NCBI GenBank assembly: GCA_016784945.1
Contig: JADHTP010000174.1
Coordinates: forward strand, 1 to 6,788
Direction of reading: 5' to 3'
From: Deltaproteobacteria bacterium
GTDB lineage: Bacteria > Myxococcota_A > UBA9042 > DTJE01
DNA: 6,788 nt
The translations under genes and the position numbers were made by a program. Shown here piece by piece: positions 1 through 6,032 of the stretch; position 1 is the first letter of the stretch, and each line of letters opens with the position of its first letter. The notes below the pieces were generated by a model. That model made no database searches, was not told where the DNA came from, and worked only from the letters and a program-made list of their open reading frames with translations.

Positions 1-97
1 CGTGTTCGTGAACGTGGACGAAAGGTGCTGACATGTTGGCTTACGAACGGCTCGATGTTGACAAAGGTTGGCCAAAGCGTCCACGACCACGATCACG
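1..97. repeat. Imperfect inverted repeat built from CGTGNN hexamers
   Basis: Bases 1-20 read as three CGTGNN hexamers plus CG. The reverse complement of bases 78-97 has the same form and matches at 17 of 20 positions, so the two blocks are an inverted repeat with a 57-base spacer. The right arm overlaps a short hexamer tandem (CACGAC, CACGAT, CACGAT, CAC at 82-102) that runs into the glpK stop codon. Bases 21-77 hold no gene that I can support; the only small landmark is the 8-bp palindrome TTGGCCAA at 68-75. The block lies just downstream of glpK, so it could fold in the 3' end of its transcript, but no T-run follows and I do not call it a terminator. The left arm begins at the window edge and may extend further. 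Confidence 0.5.
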
Positions 98-101
98 ATC
101 A

Positions 102-1607
102 CTAATTAGATGCGTTTGCCCTGGACATCAGGCCCACCAGTTCCACGGCCCTGCGAAATACGGTGAGGGTTTCTTCCCTGCGATCCGGTGCCATGCCCGG
201 TTCGAAACGTCGGTCGATGGCCGCCATCTCGGTCAGCCGGCCGCGGTCCCACAATTCAACTCCAAGACCCGCCAGGGAGGCCGCTCCCATGGCCGTAGTG
301 TCCAGGTTGCGGGGCCGCACCACCGGCAGGCCCAGCACGTCGGACTGGAACTGCATCAGCAGGTCGTTGGCGCTGGCGCCGCCATCCACTCGAAGTTCCG
401 TGAGGGGTTCGCCCACGTCGTTGGCCATGGACTGCGCCAGGTCCGTGATCTGCAGGGCCACTCCGTCCAGCACGGCCCTGGCCACATGGGCCGCGTTCGA
501 AGACCGCGCAAGACCGAAGAGTCCACCCCGGGCGTCCGGTTTCCAGTGAGGCGCGCCCAGACCGGCAAGCGCGGGCACGAAGACCACGCCTCCGCTGTCC
601 GTAACCGACCGGGCCAGGGCCTCCACGTCCGGTGCATTCTCTATGAGACCCATTTCGTCCCGCAGCCACTGCACCGCCGCCCCTGCAATAAAGCAACTGC
701 CCTCGAGGGCATAGCTGGTTTCGCCTTGGGCCGTCCAGGCCACCGTGGTCAGAAGCCCGTGGTTGGACGGGACGGGCTTCGATCCGGTGTTCAACAGGAG
801 AAAGGCTCCCGTGCCGTAGGTGCACTTGGACTGGCCCGGCTGGAAACAGGTCTGGCCGAAAAGGGCCGCCTGCTGGTCACCCGCAACGCCAGACACGGGT
901 ATTCCGTCGGGGAGGAAGTCCAGTCCCCGGGTGGTCCCGAAGACCCCCGCGGAAGGTTTCACCTCTGGCAGAATGGCGGACGGCACATCCAGGGCCTCCA
1001 GGAGATCCGCGTCGAAACGCAGTGTCCGCAGATTGAACAACAGGGTGCGGGACGCGTTTGTCACGTCGGTCACGTGGGACGCGCCACCGGTCAGACGGAA
1101 CATCAGGAAGGAGTCCACGGTCCCGAAACAGACCCTTCCCGCCTCGGCGTCCCCCCTGAGTCCCTCCACGTTGTCCAGGAGCCAGCGGACCTTGGTGCCG
1201 GAAAAATAGGGATCCAGCACCAGCCCGGTCCGTTCGCGGAAAAGCGGTTCCAGGCCATCTTCCTTGAGCCGGCTGCACAGTTCGGCGGTTCGCCGGCACT
1301 GCCAGACGATGCCGTTGTACCGCGGCCGGCCGGAGTCCCGGTCCCAGATCACGGTGGTTTCGCGCTGATTGGTGATGCCCAGGGCGGCGCAGTCGGCGCC
1401 GTCCACGCCCGCCGCCTCCATGGCCTGACGGGCGGAGAGCCCCGTGGTGGCCCAGATTGCCTCGGGATCGTGCTCCACCCAGCCAGGCCGGGGGTAGATC
1501 TGGGGTATCTCGTTGGACGCCTTGCCCAAGACCGACAGGTCACCTCCCACCACCATGGCCGTTGTGGCCGTGGTCCCCTGATCCAATGCCAGCACGAACT
1601 TCGACAT
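102..1607 (-). CDS. glpK: Glycerol kinase
   Basis: This 501-residue cytoplasmic enzyme of the FGGY sugar kinase family phosphorylates glycerol with ATP to sn-glycerol 3-phosphate, which feeds glycolysis and phospholipid synthesis. Its length is that of the family (about 500). Visible landmarks are the N-terminal phosphate-binding DQGTT (9-13); GITNQRETT (78-86) with the glycerol contacts R82 and E83; DPYFSGTK with Y134; GDQQAALFGQ with the catalytic-base candidate D244; the YGTG loop (264-267); LEGSCFIAGA (301-310); and the C-terminal nucleotide segment VDGGASANDLLMQFQSDVLG (about 407-426). The start at 1607 is chosen because an AGGAGG site lies 7 bases upstream and the protein then begins exactly like known glycerol kinases. 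The frame stays open upstream to 2156, but that part is antisense to the kinase gene. One oddity: the position of E. coli Arg18 (after DQGTTSS) is Thr16. No glpF or glpD is present beside it, and the promoter faces the divergent kinase gene. Confidence 0.97.
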   Translation of the reverse strand: MSKFVLALDQGTTATTAMVVGGDLSVLGKASNEIPQIYPRPGWVEHDPEAIWATTGLSARQAMEAAGVDGADCAALGITNQRETTVIWDRDSGRPRYNGIVWQCRRTAELCSRLKEDGLEPLFRERTGLVLDPYFSGTKVRWLLDNVEGLRGDAEAGRVCFGTVDSFLMFRLTGGASHVTDVTNASRTLLFNLRTLRFDADLLEALDVPSAILPEVKPSAGVFGTTRGLDFLPDGIPVSGVAGDQQAALFGQTCFQPGQSKCTYGTGAFLLLNTGSKPVPSNHGLLTTVAWTAQGETSYALEGSCFIAGAAVQWLRDEMGLIENAPDVEALARSVTDSGGVVFVPALAGLGAPHWKPDARGGLFGLARSSNAAHVARAVLDGVALQITDLAQSMANDVGEPLTELRVDGGASANDLLMQFQSDVLGLPVVRPRNLDTTAMGAASLAGLGVELWDRGRLTEMAAIDRRFEPGMAPDRREETLTVFRRAVELVGLMSRANASN

Positions 1608-1614
1608 GGGAACA

Positions 1615-1620
1615 CCTCCT
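1615..1620 (-). promoter_or_regulatory. Strong ribosome binding site of glpK
   Basis: On the minus strand AGGAGG (extended by a T) stands 7 bases before the ATG at 1607. It is close to the ideal Shine-Dalgarno sequence and fixes the glpK start. It is the strongest ribosome site seen in the window. Confidence 0.85.
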
Positions 1621-1632
1621 TCTGGTTCCCGC

Positions 1633-1661
1633 GTTATACTCTGACCCATGGAACCTTGCAA
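1633..1661 (-). promoter_or_regulatory. Sigma-70-like glpK promoter overlapping the kinase start
   Basis: On the minus strand there is TTGCAA (1656-1661, four of six matches to TTGACA), a spacer of exactly 17 bases, and TATAAC (1633-1638, five of six matches to TATAAT). Transcription would begin near 1626, giving a leader of roughly 19 bases that carries the AGGAGG site. The -35 lies inside the first codons of the divergent kinase gene and the spacer covers its ATG (1648-1650). RNA polymerase bound here would therefore occlude the start of the kinase gene. Confidence 0.55.
1635..1640 (+). promoter_or_regulatory. Possible -10 element for a leaderless kinase transcript
   Basis: TATACT (five of six matches to TATAAT) ends 7 bases before the kinase ATG at 1648, so the expected transcription start falls on or next to the start codon. 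No Shine-Dalgarno sequence is visible upstream of that ATG, which fits leaderless translation. No recognisable -35 hexamer is found at the expected distance, so the element is weak on its own. It overlaps the glpK -10 on the other strand by four bases. Confidence 0.35.
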
Positions 1662-3714
1662 CGAGGCAAAAGACGCCCGGAGCAGCCGCCTGGGCCGACT
1701 CTCGGACATCCTGGACAAGATTTCCACGGAAGAGGACGTCCAGGCCCTGACCCGGTCCATGTGCGACGGACTGGCGAACACGATCCAGGCGCCTTTCGGC
1801 TGGGTGGTGACACTGGATGCCACGCGCCGGTTGACCTCGCTCCCCTCTTCCCACACCACGGACGCGGCCCTGCTGGAGCGCATTCTGACCGGATCCGTGG
1901 CGGAGACCGTGGTCGCACTGGTGAGTTGGGTCCCCGTGGAGGGCATGACGCTTATTCTCGATGAAGAGGGCGACGCCCCGGACTGGCTGGATGCGGGCGC
2001 GTGCCGCGAGGCCGGTCTGTCCCGGATCCTGCTGCAACCGCTCGCAGCCTCCGCGATCACCGAGGGCCTGATCCTGATCGGGAGCGGATCGGAAATGGCC
2101 GGCGGGGAACTCGCGGCGGACCTGAAACTGTTCTCCACCGCCGCATCCCTGGCCATTCAGCAGGCCCTGTCCTTCGCCGAGTTGAAGCGATCCGAGGAAG
2201 ACATGGTCCGCCACCGCACCGGGCGACTCCGGGCCCTGCGCCAGTGGGCCTCCACCATCGATGCCATGGATTCCATGTTCGTGATCACCGACCGGAAAGG
2301 CATGGTCCGAAGGCTGAACCGCTCCGTGGCCGACCACCTGGGTCTCAGTTTCCAGGACATCATCGGTCAGCCCATGTCCAGTTTCTTCGGCCAGCTCCCC
2401 CAGATCGACGAGTCCATCAGCGGCAACATCCCCAAGACGGCCGAGGTGATCGTGCCCTTCACCGAGGGCATCTACGAACTGTCCTGCTTCCCCAACCTGG
2501 ATCCCGAGGGGGAACGCATCGGCGTAATATTCATCTTCAGGGACATCACGGAAGAAAAGCGCATTCGCGAACACCTCCTGGAAGCCGAGAAACTGTCCAC
2601 CCTTTCCGGCGTTCTGAGCGGCGTGGCCCACGAGATGAACAACCCCCTGGCCGCCGTGATGGGCTTCGCGCAACTGGCCCTTGAACTCAGCACCGAGCCC
2701 CCCGTGCAGGAATGCCTGACCACGGTGCAGGTTGAAACGGAGCATGTGACCCGGATCGTGCGCAACCTCCTGGCCTTCGCACGCCGTACCAGGCCCATCC
2801 AGGCCCCGGTTTCCCTGCCCGAAGTGATCGCCGGCAGCACGGACCTGGTAAGCTACGAACTGCGGGTGGCCAACATCCGGCTGACCACCGACGTCCCGAA
2901 CGATCTCCCGGACATCCTTGGCGACCAGCACCAGTTGAACCAGGCCATGGTGGCCATCCTCCTGTTCGTTGCGCACGCCACCCATCGCGGCAACGGCAAA
3001 GGCACACTGGAGGTCCTGGCCACGAAGGAAGCCGCCAACCGCGTCCAGATCCGGTTCCTGGCCGACGGCGTGAGCATGACGGAAGGGGAAATCGACAGCG
3101 TGTTCGAACTGCCCGCCACGGGAGCCCAGGAGGAATCCGCCGAAAGGATCGGTCTGGCCGTGGCCTACGGGACCGTGACACAGCACGGTGGCACCATATC
3201 GGCCACGGGCGGCCCCGGGAGCGGATTGTCCTTCCTGCTGGAATTCCCGGGCCTCGCCGCCGGTGATCAACAGGCGGAACTGAGCCCGGACGACGAACCG
3301 CTGGACGCCAGGGGACTTCAGGCCCTTGTGGCCGACGACGACGAAGTGGCCGCCCGGCTGGTCTCCAACGTGCTGCAGATGGCAGGCGCCACGGTGGACG
3401 TGGTTTCCGACGGTGAGCACGCCTGGGAATCCGCCCGCGACGGTGACTATGACATCCTGGTGACGGACCTCAGGATGCCGGGCATGGACGGCAGCGAACT
3501 GCTGTCGCGCCTCGACGAGGCGGGCAGTCCCCTCGCGCGGCAGGCGGTCATGGTCACGGGCGATACCATGAGCCTGGAAACCACCGAGTTCCTGGAGGCG
3601 TCGGGCCTCCCCTACCTCACCAAGCCCTTCACCCTCGCGGCCGTGCGCCGGGCCATCAGGATCGTCCTGTCCGCGAAAACCGCCGGCGAAGGCGAATCCG
3701 GCGACGAAGGTTGA
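1648..3714 (+). CDS. Soluble hybrid sensor histidine kinase with degenerate ATP-binding domain
   Basis: This 688-residue protein has no signal peptide or membrane segment, so it should be cytoplasmic. Domain order: a GAF-like sensor (about 20-175), a short helical linker (about 176-200), a PAS domain (about 203-303, FVITDRKGMVRRLNRSV then the FRDITEEKR exit), a HisKA dimerisation domain (about 312-380) with the H-box GVAHEMNNPLAAVMGF and H328 as phospho-acceptor, a HATPase-like domain (about 425-535), and a C-terminal receiver (about 558-672). The receiver is complete: acidic D563-D565, phospho-acceptor D607, T637 and K659. The HATPase region keeps the fold pattern (GDQHQLNQ entry, QHGGTI, GPGSGLSFLLEFP) but the N-box asparagines are A437 and F440, the G1 box DxGxG reads ADGVS (472-476), and the G2 box keeps only G502. 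It may therefore not bind ATP normally. The start at 1648 begins the GAF region naturally; no ribosome site is seen. The gene is divergent from glpK. The signal and output partner are unknown. Confidence 0.92.
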   Translation: MEPCNEAKDARSSRLGRLSDILDKISTEEDVQALTRSMCDGLANTIQAPFGWVVTLDATRRLTSLPSSHTTDAALLERILTGSVAETVVALVSWVPVEGMTLILDEEGDAPDWLDAGACREAGLSRILLQPLAASAITEGLILIGSGSEMAGGELAADLKLFSTAASLAIQQALSFAELKRSEEDMVRHRTGRLRALRQWASTIDAMDSMFVITDRKGMVRRLNRSVADHLGLSFQDIIGQPMSSFFGQLPQIDESISGNIPKTAEVIVPFTEGIYELSCFPNLDPEGERIGVIFIFRDITEEKRIREHLLEAEKLSTLSGVLSGVAHEMNNPLAAVMGFAQLALELSTEPPVQECLTTVQVETEHVTRIVRNLLAFARRTRPIQAPVSLPEVIAGSTDLVSYELRVANIRLTTDVPNDLPDILGDQHQLNQAMVAILLFVAHATHRGNGKGTLEVLATKEAANRVQIRFLADGVSMTEGEIDSVFELPATGAQEESAERIGLAVAYGTVTQHGGTISATGGPGSGLSFLLEFPGLAAGDQQAELSPDDEPLDARGLQALVADDDEVAARLVSNVLQMAGATVDVVSDGEHAWESARDGDYDILVTDLRMPGMDGSELLSRLDEAGSPLARQAVMVTGDTMSLETTEFLEASGLPYLTKPFTLAAVRRAIRIVLSAKTAGEGESGDEG

Positions 3715-3725
3715 TCCTCCCCGGC

Positions 3726-3737
3726 CGGCCATGGCCG
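3726..3737. repeat. 12-bp perfect palindrome after the kinase gene
   Basis: CGGCCATGGCCG is self-complementary over 12 bases and follows the kinase stop by 11 bases, directly after another GC palindrome (CCGGCCGG, 3721-3728). No T-tract follows, so it is not a convincing intrinsic terminator. It may be chance in GC-rich DNA. Confidence 0.3.
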
Positions 3738-3751
3738 ATAGGCGAAAGCCA

Positions 3752-3779
3752 TTGACCCGGAGGGGAACATTGGTATCAT
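3752..3779 (+). promoter_or_regulatory. Sigma-70-like promoter before the decayed gene
   Basis: TTGACC (3752-3757, five of six matches to TTGACA), a 16-base spacer, and TATCAT (3774-3779, five of six matches to TATAAT). The expected transcription start is near 3786, about 30 bases before the ATG at 3816. The promoter looks better preserved than the gene it serves, so the relic may still be transcribed. Confidence 0.45.
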
Positions 3780-3815
3780 TCTTCCGATTCATTTCCAGTA
3801 CAGGGTGTTGAGTTC

Positions 3816-4261
3816 ATGCCCCCTTCTGAAAACCGACGGATCCACCGCCGCTGGAAGAAGGAAGGCGAGGAACTGCCCCATTCGAAATAACCCGGCGCCA
3901 TCAGCCAGATGATCGCCCGGAAGGAAGCGCTGGCGCCGGTGGACATCGGCGCGGAGTTGATCGCCCACGACGTGGACGTGACCGCAAAGATCATCCGGCT
4001 GGGCACGGAAGGCATCATCCTGGAATGCCCTTTCGTCCTGATCGATGAAAATCGGTGATCGCGGTGAGATTCAAGATCTAGTCCAAGGGCGATCAAATCC
4101 CCATCGAGTGCACCTGCCGACTGGAGAACTCCATTGACGGGTGCCAAAAGGGGACCCTGGTCCTGGAACTGGCCGTCACGGGCACCGACGAAGGTGGTCA
4201 TCCGGGCGTTCTGGCACGCTACGTGAAGTGGCTGCTCTTCCATTCACTGGCCAAGGCCTGA
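3816..4261 (+). pseudogene. Decayed gene, possibly a PilZ-like domain protein
   Basis: From ATG 3816 the frame gives 24 codons with an RRIHRR cluster and meets TAA at 3888-3890. The same frame continues for 55 codons with G/C-ending codons and meets TGA at 4056-4058. The reading then resumes in another frame from 4058 (IAVRFKI), crosses TAG at 4079-4081, and runs 59 codons to TGA 4259-4261. Third-position G/C bias holds through all segments, which marks former coding sequence rather than random DNA. Joined, they give about 146 residues. The pattern of an N-terminal arginine cluster, VTAKIIRLGTEGIILEC, then IAVRFKI..KGDQIPIEC.CRL and LVLELAV...LARYVKWLLF resembles the beta-barrel layout of PilZ domains, which bind cyclic di-GMP. 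The usual D/NxSxxG motif is not preserved (RLGTEG occupies that place). The family call is weak; the broken state is clear. Its end is convergent with the lipoprotein gene, 15 bases away. Confidence 0.6.
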
Positions 4262-4276
4262 CCGTGGGCGAACGAC

Positions 4277-5929
4277 CTACATCCACCAACTGATGGTATA
4301 GGAAGCGCCGCAGTCCGAGGGGAAGGCGGGATATACGTGAACGTAGACGGTCCCCGAGTCGTCCTGGGGGTCGCCGTCGCAGGTGAGCTGGCCCAACTCC
4401 AGTAACTCGTCCTGGCCCCACAGGTTCAGCATGGACACGAAGCATCGGGCGCCCGGAATGGTGGACTCGGTCTCGTAGATCATGTCGGCGGGCTTGGGCA
4501 GGACCACGGCCAGTTCGCCTTCCTTGCACAGGAAGCAGACTTCCAGGTCCAGGTCCTTGTCCTCATCCAGGCCCTTCAATTCCACGTGGGGGGTCAGAAA
4601 CTGTCCGGCCACGTCCTGGACCTCCACCTTGTACCAGTCCGCGTCGAAATCCACGTCGATGGTGCCGCTGAACTCCTTGGCCGAGGTCGTATTGCTGTCC
4701 GTGGTGGTTCCCATGTCGGTGGCCGTGGTCGGGTAGTCGTTGTAGGGGGGCACGTCGTATTCGTCGATGTCGGAACCGGGGCCGCACTGGTTGCCATTGC
4801 AGGCCTCGCAGTTCCCGCATTCGGCACAAAAACAGTCGCCGGCCCAGCCGCACGCCACGCCGCTGCACAGGGTGTCGCAGTTCTCGAGGCATTTGAAGGC
4901 GTTGCAGTCCTGTGCGCCGGGGCACAGCCCTTCCAGGGGGCCGCACTTGCAGTCACCGATTACACCACACTCCTTCTGCCAGCACACGCAATCGCACTTG
5001 GGGTTGCACTGGTTCTGTGAACAGCTGTAGCAGACCTGGCAACTGCCGCAGTCGCACCCTTCGTAAAAGCCGCAATCCTTGTCCGCGGCCTCGCAGATGG
5101 GGCCGCAGTTCTTGCACTCGGCCGCCAGGCAGTTCTTGTCCGCGTCAAACTGACTGCAGAGGCACTTCTCCTCCTTGAGGCAGCCGCAGTCAGCAGCGCA
5201 GTTCTCGCAGTTCTCGCTCTCCTCGCACTTTCCATTGTTGCAGATATCCGAAGAGTAGCACTGGTTGAAGCCGTCACACTTGTAGCCCGGGAGGCACTGG
5301 CCGCAGTTGCAGTTCTTGGACTGGTTGCATTCCGGGTCGCTGGCCGTGTCGCAGCACTCCTTGCCCGTGGTCGTGCAGTAATCGGCACAGGCCGTGCAGG
5401 ACTTTTCGTGACAGGCGGTCTTGCCCTTCTCGCACCCGCAGTCGTTGACGCAATTCTCGCAGTCTTCCACCGGCGCTTCGCACTGTATGTTGCCGCACAC
5501 GGCCTTCTTGCACTGGACGCCGTCACAGAACTCGTCCGCCGCACAGGGGCAGTCCTCGATGCAGTTGCCGCAGTTTTCGTTGGGTTCGCACTGGCTGTTC
5601 TTGCACGAAGTAGGCGTCCCTACGCACTGGCCCTTGTCGTTGCAGGCATCGCCCACCGTGGCGACGTTGCCATCATCGCACTGGGTGCCCATGACCTTGG
5701 GCGCCGCCACGCACTGGCAGGCACTGCAGCCCGGCACCGTGCACATGGTGACGTTCACCTTGCCTTCACATTCGGCCGCGGTCTGGCACTGGCAGGTGTC
5801 CGGGAAGGTGACGTCCGCACCGGTATCGGACAACGTGTCCGTGGGTGGAGCGGGGCTGTCCGACCCGCAGGCCATCATCATCAATGCCGTCAATCCGAGC
5901 GCCAGCACCGTTCCTTGTATCCGACTCAT
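4277..5929 (-). CDS. Cysteine-rich lipoprotein with PPC-like C-terminal domain
   Basis: This 550-residue protein begins with a lipoprotein signal (hydrophobic LALGLTALMMMA, lipidated Cys21, then GSDSPAPPTD), so it should be exported and anchored to a membrane; Gly follows Cys21, so there is no Asp+2 inner-membrane retention signal. A short low-complexity linker (22-45) leads to a cysteine-rich stalk (46-382) holding 73 cysteines, about 22 percent. Three repeats of the form C-x4-C-x(5,6)-C-x2-C-x3-C-x-C lie at 109-129, 145-166 and 230-250. A second class, C-x-C-x2-C-x5-C-x(4,5)-C, lies at 207-224, 292-308 and 366-382. An acidic and Thr-rich linker (about 385-417) precedes a beta-rich domain (about 418-548) with DADWYKVEV and SGTVYVHVYP, typical of pre-peptidase C-terminal (PPC) domains. 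The start at 5929 is set by the signal peptide and a GGAGG five bases upstream. Similar cysteine-rich lipoproteins are common in delta-proteobacterial lineages, but their function is unknown to me; disulfide-stiffened surface scaffold or metal binding are both possible. Confidence 0.88.
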   Translation of the reverse strand: MSRIQGTVLALGLTALMMMACGSDSPAPPTDTLSDTGADVTFPDTCQCQTAAECEGKVNVTMCTVPGCSACQCVAAPKVMGTQCDDGNVATVGDACNDKGQCVGTPTSCKNSQCEPNENCGNCIEDCPCAADEFCDGVQCKKAVCGNIQCEAPVEDCENCVNDCGCEKGKTACHEKSCTACADYCTTTGKECCDTASDPECNQSKNCNCGQCLPGYKCDGFNQCYSSDICNNGKCEESENCENCAADCGCLKEEKCLCSQFDADKNCLAAECKNCGPICEAADKDCGFYEGCDCGSCQVCYSCSQNQCNPKCDCVCWQKECGVIGDCKCGPLEGLCPGAQDCNAFKCLENCDTLCSGVACGWAGDCFCAECGNCEACNGNQCGPGSDIDEYDVPPYNDYPTTATDMGTTTDSNTTSAKEFSGTIDVDFDADWYKVEVQDVAGQFLTPHVELKGLDEDKDLDLEVCFLCKEGELAVVLPKPADMIYETESTIPGARCFVSMLNLWGQDELLELGQLTCDGDPQDDSGTVYVHVYPAFPSDCGASYTISWWM

Positions 5930-5934
5930 TCGAT

Positions 5935-5939
5935 CCTCC
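5935..5939 (-). promoter_or_regulatory. Ribosome binding site of the lipoprotein gene
   Basis: GGAGG on the minus strand lies 5 bases before the ATG at 5929. Together with the lipoprotein signal it decides the start against the longer in-frame extension that reaches 6241. Confidence 0.75.
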
Positions 5940-5959
5940 ACCTGATGGAACCGGACAAT

Positions 5960-5965
5960 AGTATA
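5960..5965 (-). promoter_or_regulatory. Possible -10 element of the lipoprotein gene
   Basis: TATACT on the minus strand sits inside GTTATACT, the same 8-mer found at 1633-1640 before the kinase gene. The predicted transcript would start about 24 bases before the lipoprotein ATG and include the GGAGG site. No good -35 hexamer is seen 16-18 bases upstream, so another factor or an activator may be needed. Confidence 0.35.
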
Positions 5966-6005
5966 ACCGATGTCTGCCGACCCGGTCCCTGGGATGCTAT
6001 GATGA

Positions 6006-6031
6006 GCAATCTGCGCTGTGGCGCAAATTGC
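6006..6031 (-). repeat. 11-bp stem hairpin with 4-base loop
   Basis: Arms 6006-6016 and 6021-6031 pair at 10 of 11 positions around the loop TGTG. Read as minus-strand RNA the single mismatch becomes a G-U pair, giving a full 11-bp stem. No T-run follows on either strand, so it is not an intrinsic terminator. It could be an operator dyad or a remnant of a palindromic repeat. Confidence 0.55.
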
Positions 6032-6032
6032 C

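Noticed and set aside
33..1964. 643-codon open frame on the plus strand
   Set aside because: It is antisense to glpK and overlaps the kinase start in another frame; the translation is low-complexity Arg/Gly/His-rich.
1608..2156. N-terminal extension of glycerol kinase to an upstream ATG
   Set aside because: The extension is antisense to the kinase gene. The ATG at 1607 has an ideal ribosome site and gives the normal family N-terminus and length.
1540..3792. 750-codon open frame on the minus strand
   Set aside because: It is antisense to the hybrid kinase, whose domains are unmistakable, and its translation is Gly/His/Gln-rich without any family pattern. Long antisense frames are expected in GC-rich DNA.
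3776..4243. 155-codon minus-strand frame opposite the decayed gene
   Set aside because: The plus strand carries the codon bias and protein-like patterns; the minus translation is Ser/Arg-rich with no recognisable motif and no ribosome site that I can see.
4277..5929. Metallothionein or ferredoxin assignment for the lipoprotein
   Set aside because: The cysteine spacing does not match the CxxCxxCxxxCP ferredoxin motif, and metallothioneins are small and cytosolic; a signal peptide and PPC-like domain point to an exported, probably disulfide-bonded protein.
6006..6031. Intrinsic terminator
   Set aside because: The hairpin is good, but neither strand has a T-run after it, and it lies upstream of both flanking genes rather than downstream.
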